Positions 1-5,173 of a stretch of DNA of 5,173 bases are shown in pieces; within the stretch, counting starts at the first letter, position 1; each line of letters opens with the position of its first letter. The notes under the pieces were generated by a model that saw only the letters and a list, made by a program, of their open reading frames with translations, searched no databases and had not been told where the DNA came from. The position numbers and the translations under genes were made by a program. The stretch spans positions 1 through 5,173 of the forward strand of contig JAOUNC010000238.1 of the NCBI GenBank assembly GCA_029881175.1. The letters run 5' to 3'. The stretch is from Nitrospirota bacterium (GTDB taxonomy: Bacteria > Nitrospirota > Nitrospiria > Nitrospirales > UBA8639).

Positions 1-1566
1 CAACCAGACCCGGTCTTTCCCGACCGTGAGATGACTGCCCATGGTGCCAGGCAACACATAGACCACTGGCCGATCCATATCGAGCGCGCGTTTTTCATAG
101 GAGTCTTCGGTAATCTCGGAAAGCCGCCGTTCCATGAGACGAAAGGACGCATGGGGCTCCTTCTGCGTTAAAGCTTCAAGGAGCCGATTGGCCGTATCCG
201 AATTGCGAAAATAATGGAAATGATCCACGTCCTTTCCTGTGTCGATCCAATACCGCACCTCCCCCAGACGTTCCGTCCCACCGAACATCGCCGGGGTGTT
301 CACCACCAAATCATGATCTTCCCGGTAGAATAAATCCGTCACGAACGTTTTGAGTCGGCCGACAATCCCCTCTCCTGCCAGATCCCCTCCCAAAATATGC
401 AAATCCGCCTTTGTCCGCATTCCTGGACGATTGAGAACTCGCACCAACGGCGAACCGGGCATCTGCGCTTCAAGCCCCGGCAACTCTTCCGGTTTTGTCC
501 GGTTCTTTACCACGGCAAGGAGGAACGCAGAGAGTCCTTCAACCACCGGATTGGCCTTGAGCCCCGGAATCGCCTGCACCACGTTCAGGATGATCGACAA
601 ATACCGATCCAACCGGCCGCTCGCCAACGTGGTGCCACGGGCAGGACATCCCACCCGCACAAACCGTTCGATGACCAATTGCTTTTGGTGGAGCAGGGCA
701 CCAAGTTGTTCCAACTGCTTGAGATCGTCCTTCCGATCGAGAAGATTAAACACCTGAAGATCATCCGAATCAAAAGGAAATCGGCCCTCCATCATGCTGC
801 GGCAAAGCAATTCCCCCACGAGTCCTCCACGGGAATGCGAGACCACATGCAAACGTGCCCCCTTTGGAAATTGCTGGGCCAATTCCAACGCGTTTTGGAT
901 GGGATTCTGAGACAGCGTTCGATGTTGGAACGCCAACACGCGTTTGGGGTAATGCGTCAAGAGTTGTGACATTCGGGGATTGGCACCGCTGTCCCAGAGA
1001 CCACCGAAACTACCATCCGTCGACGACGCGGTCCCATGAATAAAAACCAGCCACGGGGTATCCGTCTTTTCCTTTTCCAGAGATTTGATGCGGGTATAGT
1101 CGGAAGCCTCTTTCCCCTCCCACCGATAGAGTCCAGGCCCCGGCTTCAACACGCCCTCAACCTTCTCCTTAATAATGTCCGTGGTGGCGCCCACGGGATC
1201 CAGGCCAAACACTTTCAGCCCTTTAATCATCCAATCTCCCATCATCCCCCGGCTCGCGGAGCCGATGGGCAACACCTGAGGAAGCTGGACCTCGTCCCCA
1301 ACCGCCCCACGGGTGGGAGTCAATCCAAAATCCTTCTCCAGATCATCCGCACGCACCCATAATTTCACTCCCTGGTCCAGTTCCAACTGAATCAGGTCGT
1401 CGGGATTCAGATCGTCGATTTCCAGAGGCGATTGGCTCGCACGAGCCCGTTGGACCTTGGCACTGTGTTTAAGAGTAACCAAGTCCTTGAGGTTAGAAGG
1501 GAAATCGGGAATGGCGGATTTCGGATCGAGCTGCTCGCGTTGTCCATGAACGATAAGACGTTTCAT
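1..1566 (-). CDS. Large alpha/beta-hydrolase protein, CHAT-associated type (5' part, runs off left edge)
   Basis: The minus frame stays open from the ATG at 1566 to base 1, giving 522 codons with no stop, so the C-terminus is missing. An N-terminal region (about 1-165) includes the stretch KLWVRADDLE (68-77) and has no signal peptide or membrane segment, so a cytoplasmic protein is inferred. An alpha/beta-hydrolase core follows: WLVFIHGT at 172-179 (oxyanion HG) and SHSRGGLV at 243-250, with Ser245 the likely nucleophile. A conserved-looking VGCPARGTTLASGRLDRY lies at 305-322. FYREDHDLVV (413-422) offers Asp417 or Asp419 as the acid, and DHFHYF (448-453) offers His449 or His451. A second hydrolase-like segment begins with VLPGTMGSH (504-512), resembling the LCAT/lipase N-terminus. 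From recall, proteins with this layout (DUF7379-like) are often over 1000 residues and end in a CHAT peptidase; this is not visible here. Start choice is supported by a GAGGA 7 bases upstream. The substrate is unknown. Confidence 0.88.
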   Translation of the reverse strand, partial: MKRLIVHGQREQLDPKSAIPDFPSNLKDLVTLKHSAKVQRARASQSPLEIDDLNPDDLIQLELDQGVKLWVRADDLEKDFGLTPTRGAVGDEVQLPQVLPIGSASRGMMGDWMIKGLKVFGLDPVGATTDIIKEKVEGVLKPGPGLYRWEGKEASDYTRIKSLEKEKTDTPWLVFIHGTASSTDGSFGGLWDSGANPRMSQLLTHYPKRVLAFQHRTLSQNPIQNALELAQQFPKGARLHVVSHSRGGLVGELLCRSMMEGRFPFDSDDLQVFNLLDRKDDLKQLEQLGALLHQKQLVIERFVRVGCPARGTTLASGRLDRYLSIILNVVQAIPGLKANPVVEGLSAFLLAVVKNRTKPEELPGLEAQMPGSPLVRVLNRPGMRTKADLHILGGDLAGEGIVGRLKTFVTDLFYREDHDLVVNTPAMFGGTERLGEVRYWIDTGKDVDHFHYFRNSDTANRLLEALTQKEPHASFRLMERRLSEITEDSYEKRALDMDRPVVYVLPGTMGSHLTVGKDRVWL

Positions 1567-1573
1567 TGTGTAT

Positions 1574-1578
1574 TCCTC
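1574..1578 (-). promoter_or_regulatory. Ribosome binding site of the hydrolase gene
   Basis: On the minus strand GAGGA lies 7 bases before the ATG at 1566. This fixes the start of the partial hydrolase gene. Confidence 0.7.
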
Positions 1579-1624
1579 ACATGATGTTGGCACAACCACC
1601 AATGTTCCCCGTCGGAACAAGCGA

Positions 1625-1630
1625 TTTATA
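1625..1630 (-). promoter_or_regulatory. Weak -10-like box upstream of the hydrolase gene
   Basis: TATAAA on the minus strand, about 60 bases before the hydrolase ATG and preceded by TTG. No convincing -35 hexamer stands 16-18 bases upstream, so this is only a candidate. The hydrolase gene probably needs its own promoter, because 388 bases with hairpins separate it from the exporter genes. Confidence 0.2.
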
Positions 1631-1765
1631 CAATCGACGATTCATACTCAGCGTTCCATTCGTTTTCACCGGAAGAGAAGATCGACAGCCTATTACAACA
1701 AATCCGTTGAAGAATTCCTACCCTTCGCCCTGCAACGCCTGTGAAAAACGGGTGACCTAATCTCC

Positions 1766-1793
1766 GATAGACGTCCCACCGGGACGTCTCTAC
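1766..1793 (-). repeat. Palindromic repeat element, copy 1
   Basis: A 28-base element that begins GTAG when read on the minus strand. Stem arms AGACGTCCC (1789-1781 on minus) and GGGACGTCT (1777-1769) pair perfectly over 9 bp around a GGT loop. It differs from copy 3 by one base (27 of 28 identical) and matches the layout of copy 2. This looks like a REP-type dispersed palindrome; family membership is inferred from form alone. Confidence 0.85.
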
Positions 1794-1840
1794 ATGAATA
1801 TAGTTCCGTTTTTAGTTCAAACAGGTTGAGGTTCTCTCTT

Positions 1841-1868
1841 GTAGCGACGGGTCGGTGACCCGTTGTCT
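1841..1868 (+). repeat. Palindromic repeat element, copy 2 (opposite orientation, compensated stem)
   Basis: Same architecture as copy 1, read on the plus strand: GTAG start, arm CGACGGGTC (1845-1853), loop GGT (1854-1856), arm GACCCGTTG (1857-1865), 9 pairs including one G-T. Compared with copy 1, four pairs have changed on both sides (A-T to C-G, T-A to G-C, C-G to G-C, C-G to T-A) while pairing is kept. The loop and the GTAG and GACG blocks are unchanged. Confidence 0.75.
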
Positions 1869-1923
1869 TGGACCGCATTGCCCATGGAATCGTCAAACTA
1901 TTTCATGTCGGCCAGCCAGCCAA

Positions 1924-1951
1924 GATAGACGTCCCACCCGGACGTCTCTAC
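1924..1951 (-). repeat. Palindromic repeat element, copy 3, next to the exporter stop codon
   Basis: Nearly identical to copy 1 (one substitution) and in the same orientation. The substitution removes the loop-closing pair, leaving an 8-bp stem AGACGTCC/GGACGTCT with a 5-base loop. It begins 3 bases after the TGA of the outer membrane factor gene, so it would form a hairpin at the 3' end of the exporter mRNA. No T-run follows, so it is not a standard intrinsic terminator. A role in mRNA 3'-end protection or transcription attenuation is only inference. Confidence 0.82.
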
Positions 1952-1954
1952 CGG

Positions 1955-3436
1955 TCAAGGGTTCTCGTGGATGACTTGTGGCAGTTGTTCATTTGACCAG
2001 CCGCCGCCGACGGCTTTGAAGAGGGACACCATGTCGGTGAGGCGGGCGCGTTCGGTTTGGACCACGCCTAGTTCGGCGGACAGCACGAGGCGCTGGGCAT
2101 CCAGGACATCGATATAGCTGACTAATCCTTTGCGGTATCGAATGTCGGCCAGCTCCAACGATTCTCGAGACGCGGCCACTTGTTGCCGTTGACTGGCCAG
2201 TTGCTCTTCTCTGGTTTGGAGAGCTACCAGGATATCCGCCACCTCGCGAAAGGCATTGAGGATGGTCTGCTGATAGTCCTCCAGCATCTGTTGATACCGG
2301 TTTTCCGCCACTTCCAACCTGGCCAGATTGGTATAGCCTTCGAAGATGGGAAGTGTGACCGAGGGACCAATCGTCATATTGCGGCTGGCCCAGTTAAACC
2401 ATTGACTGAATTCACTCGTTTGAAATCCCCCGTTCCCCGTGATGGCTACGCTCGGGAAAAAGTAGGCGCGTGCCTCTCCAATGCGAGCATTGGCGGCTTT
2501 TAAGGTTTCCTCTTTTTCGAGGATATCGGGACGCCGTTGCAAGAGATCGGAAGGCAAACCGACGGGAATCGTCGGCTGGACCACCACGGACCGTAACGGC
2601 TTGGTGGACAATACCCGCGTACCCGGATTGGCCCCGGTCAACACTTCGAGTTGATGCAGTTGCACCGCTCGTTGACGACGGAACTCGGGAATTTGCGAGG
2701 CCGTTTCGGCCACCAGCGCTTCTTCCCGTTTGACATCCAGGTCAGAGACTAATCCGGCCTGAGCGCGTGCCTGAATAATCGACAGCGAGTCTTGTTGCAG
2801 CGCTAAATTGCGCTCGGCAATTTCCACTTGCTCATCTAACTCTCGAAGCCGGAAATAGGTGTGTCCGACTTCGCTGACCAACGATAAGAGGATGCCACGG
2901 CGATTCATTTCGCTGGCCAAGGCCTCCGCCGAAAACGCCTCTTTCCCCCGTCGAATACGGCCCCATAAATCCAGTTCCCACCGCAGATCGATGGCCGCAC
3001 TCCAGATATCGAAATTGGCTCCCGGGGGTGCGAACCCTTGCGGCGCTCCCCCGGTTGGCGCGACCAGAATCGTTTCCGATCGACGGATTCGGCTATAGGC
3101 CCCATCCACCGACAGATTGGGATAGAGCCCGGCTCCGGACCCATAGGCGATGGCGCGCGCCTCCAGTACCCGAAACCCTGCTTGACGAAGATCATGGTTG
3201 CGGTCTAACGCCTCCTCAATGAGCGTATTTAATTCGTCATTCCCAAAAGCCCGCCACCAATCCGCTTCAGGAACATTCCCCACCGTGATGGCAAGCCTCG
3301 AAGACTTTCCTTCCAGGGTCATGTTATTCCAGTTTTCCGGCATGTTCAGATCAGGCTGTTGGTATTCCGGTCCGAGGAGACATCCTTGAACACCCAGGAT
3401 CACCACCATGACCGCCCCCAGCCCAATCCTATTCAT
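1955..3436 (-). CDS. Outer membrane efflux lipoprotein, NodT/TolC-like (OMF family)
   Basis: 493 residues, full length for the NodT-type outer membrane factor family. These trimeric proteins form the outer membrane barrel and periplasmic tunnel of tripartite exporters. A hydrophobic N-terminal signal ends in the lipobox VQGC with Cys19 as lipidation site, followed by GPEYQQP, the usual start of mature family members. DWWRAFG (59-65) is also typical. Two OEP repeats follow: the first includes ELDLWGRIRRGKEAF, the second starts near residue 300 with QRRPDI and contains ARIGEARAYFFPS. The closing YRKGLVSYIDVLDAQR (around 432-447) is a hallmark of the family. A Gly/Pro-rich stretch near 124-141 is probably the first extracellular barrel loop. 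The ATG overlaps the end of the adaptor gene by 8 bases, so the two are translationally coupled and the proteins are expected to work in one complex. The transported substrate cannot be read from this sequence. Confidence 0.95.
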   Translation of the reverse strand: MNRIGLGAVMVVILGVQGCLLGPEYQQPDLNMPENWNNMTLEGKSSRLAITVGNVPEADWWRAFGNDELNTLIEEALDRNHDLRQAGFRVLEARAIAYGSGAGLYPNLSVDGAYSRIRRSETILVAPTGGAPQGFAPPGANFDIWSAAIDLRWELDLWGRIRRGKEAFSAEALASEMNRRGILLSLVSEVGHTYFRLRELDEQVEIAERNLALQQDSLSIIQARAQAGLVSDLDVKREEALVAETASQIPEFRRQRAVQLHQLEVLTGANPGTRVLSTKPLRSVVVQPTIPVGLPSDLLQRRPDILEKEETLKAANARIGEARAYFFPSVAITGNGGFQTSEFSQWFNWASRNMTIGPSVTLPIFEGYTNLARLEVAENRYQQMLEDYQQTILNAFREVADILVALQTREEQLASQRQQVAASRESLELADIRYRKGLVSYIDVLDAQRLVLSAELGVVQTERARLTDMVSLFKAVGGGWSNEQLPQVIHENP

Positions 3437-4463
3437 GCCTTTCCCTCGTTTCCCTCTTTGGCGAAAGGATGGGAGACTGTGTTGACGGTTGGATGGCTAA
3501 ATCCGGAGCACCATTTTCCTGATTCGGAAGAGGATTATCCGAACGTTCGATGTAGACATCGACTTGCTGGCCAACATAGACAGGGAACGAGGGCCGTTCA
3601 AATCGATAAATCACCTGAAGTACCCGGGTGTCGACCCGCTCCCGATTGTCCCCGGTGAGGGAACGTTTGGGCACAATGTAGGGTTCGATCCGATCAAACT
3701 GAAGCGCAATGGCTTTGTTGGTAAAGCCTTTTAAATAGGCCACGGCAGGACGACCCGGGACCACCAACGGCGCGTTGACTTCGTCAATATCAGCCCGCAC
3801 CTGCAAGGTCTCGGTATCCCCCAATAACATAAGCGGCTCGATGGCATTCACCGGGGCATATTCACCAGCCCGGACGTTGAGTTGAAGAATCGTCCCCCTC
3901 CGCGGTGCCCGTACCGTGAGCCGGTTGATGAGAGCTTGCACTTCATCCCGTTCCGTTCTGGCCAAATGGAGATCAGCCCGCGCCCGAATCAACGCACGCT
4001 TGGCCCCTTCAACCTCATGCCACTTTCGTTGCACATCATCCTCACTCACCGCCCGACGGTCTGTGACTGACTGAAGCCGTTTCAATTGGTCCTGAACATC
4101 ACGAAGCCGGATTTCCTCTTCCGCGATCCGTGCCGCCGCAGACGGAAGCGAATCGGTCTTGGTTTGCAACTGTGCCCGTAACTCACGGTCATCCAACTGC
4201 ACCAACGGATCGCCTTGTTCGACATGATCGGCCACTTTGACATACACCTTCGTCACAAGACCCGAGACCGGTGGCGCGATCCGGACATTTTCATTCACCG
4301 CTTCAATAATGCCTGCCGCGGCCACCGTAGCTGGATACGGATTCTGAGGAGGGGTTTCCATCGGTGGAGGCGGAGGCGTTTTTTTGTTGGCTCCCCACAA
4401 CGTCGCAATCGTCAGGAGGATGCCCGCCAACGCCAGCCAAAAACTCAGACGACGCAGTACCAT
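3429..4463 (-). CDS. HlyD-family periplasmic adaptor (membrane fusion protein), DevB/MacA-like
   Basis: 344 residues, the usual length for ABC-type membrane fusion proteins. It links an inner membrane ABC transporter to the outer membrane tunnel. An uncleaved-looking N-terminal anchor (about 6-23) precedes a proline run (30-34). A lipoyl-like half-motif follows (about 46-95, with IAPPVSGLVTKVYVKVADHV). A charged helical hairpin (about 98-185) is the predicted coiled coil that docks on the outer membrane factor. The returning lipoyl half starts at LTVRAPRRGTI, and a beta-barrel region includes RVDTRVLQVIYRF and ends at YVGQQVDVYIE. The last 35 or so residues are polar and proline-containing, probably disordered. 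The ATG directly follows the TAA of the ATPase gene (TAAATG), and the 3' end overlaps the outer membrane factor gene. The sequence resembles DevB-type adaptors more than RND adaptors, in keeping with the adjacent ATPase; this subfamily call is from memory. Confidence 0.94.
   Translation of the reverse strand: MVLRRLSFWLALAGILLTIATLWGANKKTPPPPPMETPPQNPYPATVAAAGIIEAVNENVRIAPPVSGLVTKVYVKVADHVEQGDPLVQLDDRELRAQLQTKTDSLPSAAARIAEEEIRLRDVQDQLKRLQSVTDRRAVSEDDVQRKWHEVEGAKRALIRARADLHLARTERDEVQALINRLTVRAPRRGTILQLNVRAGEYAPVNAIEPLMLLGDTETLQVRADIDEVNAPLVVPGRPAVAYLKGFTNKAIALQFDRIEPYIVPKRSLTGDNRERVDTRVLQVIYRFERPSFPVYVGQQVDVYIERSDNPLPNQENGAPDLAIQPSTQSPILSPKRETRERHE
3443..3447 (-). promoter_or_regulatory. Ribosome binding site of the outer membrane factor gene
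   Basis: GAGGG on the minus strand, 6 bases before the ATG at 3436. It lies inside the last codons of the adaptor gene, which supports coupled translation and this start codon. Confidence 0.65.
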
Positions 4464-5173
4464 TTAAACGGGTGCCTCCTGACCATTTTGAATCTGATCC
4501 ACTCGTCCATCTTCCATATGGACAATGCGATCGCCAAATTCAAAAATCCGTGTATCGTGCGTCACAATAATCACTCCTCGATCAGGCTGTTTCCCGATGT
4601 CATGCAATTGCTGCACAATACGGTGTCCCGTTTCTCCATCCAGATTCGCCGTGGGTTCGTCACAGAGGAGCAACTGGGGATCGCCCACTAAGGCCCGGGC
4701 AATGGCCACCCGCTGCTGCTCTCCTCCCGAGAGTCTTGTCGGCAACGCCGCCAACCGCTCGCCCATGCCCATACTCCCGAGGACCGCCTCCGCTTGAGCC
4801 AAGGCATCGTGTTTAGGTACCCCGCGAATCAATAAGGGCACAGCCGCATTTTCCACCGCCGTGAGGGTCGGCAATAAATGGTATTGCTGGAAAATAAATC
4901 CCAGATGATCCCGCCGAAACTTCGTTTTTTCGGACGCGGATAATTCCAAAATGGATTCTCCTAAAATTTTCACCTCTCCCTCATCACATTCCAAAATCCC
5001 GGCAATCACGGACAACAATGTCGTTTTCCCGCTACCCGAAGGCCCCACCAGTAACAAGACTTCCCCTCTGGCGACATCAATATCCACTCCCTTCAGAACA
5101 GGAATGCGAGTGCCCCCTTCCCCAAACGATTTCGTCACCCCTCTGGCTTGCACCAGCCAGTGAGCCGATTCAT
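4464..5173 (-). CDS. ABC transporter ATP-binding protein, MacB/LolD/DevA type (5' end probably outside window)
   Basis: The cytoplasmic ATPase that energises the exporter. Counting from the GTG at 5153, the motifs are complete: Walker A GPSGSGKT (37-44, Lys43), Q-loop in [13 protein letters not shown] (Gln89), signature LSGGEQQ (141-147), Walker B LLLCDE with Glu166, D-loop ANLD (169-172) and switch His199 in VTHD. The [15 protein letters not shown] and HMEDGRV stretches are typical of the small ATPases that pair with FtsX-like permeases (MacB, LolD, DevA). The protein carries no membrane segment, so a separate permease is needed; none is in the window. The GTG at 5153 has no Shine-Dalgarno, and the frame stays open to the edge (codons reading ESAHWL before it), so the real start probably lies a few codons upstream. 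The ATG at 5173-5171 is out of frame. The stop codon abuts the adaptor start, which shows one operon. Confidence 0.94.
   Translation of the reverse strand, partial: ESAHWLVQARGVTKSFGEGGTRIPVLKGVDIDVARGEVLLLVGPSGSGKTTLLSVIAGILECDEGEVKILGESILELSASEKTKFRRDHLGFIFQQYHLLPTLTAVENAAVPLLIRGVPKHDALAQAEAVLGSMGMGERLAALPTRLSGGEQQRVAIARALVGDPQLLLCDEPTANLDGETGHRIVQQLHDIGKQPDRGVIIVTHDTRIFEFGDRIVHMEDGRVDQIQNGQEAPV
4475..4480 (-). promoter_or_regulatory. Strong Shine-Dalgarno of the adaptor gene
   Basis: A full AGGAGG on the minus strand, 11 bases before the ATG at 4463 and inside the last codons of the ATPase gene. The spacing is longer than optimal, but the start is fixed by the N-terminal anchor that follows. 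Confidence 0.7.

Larger units (their letters stand above)
1567..1954. other. Intergenic region with three hairpin repeats
   Basis: A 388-base gap between the stop of the outer membrane factor gene and the start of the hydrolase gene, both on the minus strand. The half nearest the exporter (1766-1951) carries three related palindromic elements. The half nearest the hydrolase (1567-1765) holds its ribosome binding site, a weak -10-like box and nothing else recognisable. Short open frames here (plus 1566-1760, minus 1896-1693) show no protein-like features, and the minus one is partly translated repeat. I found no tRNA-like structure and no hairpin followed by a T-run. Confidence 0.8.

Noticed and set aside
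397..969. Plus-strand open frame of 190 codons
   Set aside because: Lies opposite the hydrolase gene, whose own translation shows clear conserved motifs; the plus reading is rich in Arg, His and Pro, as expected of an antisense shadow.
1741..1757. GGTCACCCGTTTTT on the minus strand as a possible terminator
   Set aside because: The T-run is not preceded by a stable GC-rich stem directly adjacent; only a 3-bp palindrome is present.
1566..1760. Plus-strand open frame of 64 codons
   Set aside because: It starts at the hydrolase start region on the other strand, has no Shine-Dalgarno and no protein-like pattern.
1693..1896. Minus-strand open frame of 67 codons in the intergenic region
   Set aside because: It reads through repeat copies 1 and 2, and much of its peptide is translated hairpin. 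No ribosome binding site or recognisable domain was seen.
1766..1951. CRISPR array
   Set aside because: Three repeats of 28 bases alternate in orientation, and one has a different stem sequence; CRISPR repeats are direct and near identical. No spacers of uniform length or cas genes are present.
4379..4385. Run of seven A on the coding strand of the adaptor gene (possible slippage site)
   Set aside because: It encodes the Lys-Lys after the membrane anchor in an intact frame; no shifted frame product or stimulatory structure is evident.
4215..4691. Plus-strand open frame of 158 codons across the ATPase-adaptor junction
   Set aside because: Antisense to two well supported genes and without any recognisable motif.

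Overview
The window reads almost entirely from the minus strand. It holds three tightly packed genes of a tripartite ABC exporter (right two thirds), a 388-base intergenic stretch with three related hairpin repeats, and the first 522 codons of a large alpha/beta-hydrolase gene that runs off the left edge. The outer membrane lipoprotein of the exporter shows that the host is a diderm (Gram-negative) bacterium. Moderately high GC, short overlaps between genes and palindromic repeats would suit an environmental lineage such as Nitrospirota, but this placement is only a guess.

Right to left, in the direction of transcription: (1) 5173-4464, an ABC ATPase of the MacB/LolD/DevA type, whose true start is probably just outside the window; (2) 4463-3429, a HlyD/DevB-like membrane fusion protein whose ATG directly follows the ATPase stop codon; (3) 3436-1955, a NodT-type outer membrane factor that overlaps the adaptor gene by 8 bases. 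The three are clearly co-transcribed. Together they supply the motor, the periplasmic bridge and the outer membrane tunnel of an exporter. The FtsX-like permease is missing here and is expected upstream, beyond the right edge.

Intergenic region 1567-1954: three 28-base elements lie about 80 bases apart in alternating orientation. All can form a 9-bp stem around a 3-base loop (GGT in the common orientation). One copy differs from the other two at four stem pairs while keeping them paired, so the structure appears to be conserved rather than the sequence. No intrinsic terminator with a T-run is visible, and only a weak promoter candidate was found.

Left part, 1566-1: an uninterrupted reading frame with a good ribosome binding site. 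It encodes a cytoplasmic-looking protein with an HG oxyanion motif, a GxSxGG-like elbow (SHSRGG) and the start of a second, LCAT-like hydrolase segment (PGTMGS). In families I recall with this signature, the protein is very long and often ends in a CHAT caspase-like peptidase. That part would lie outside the window.
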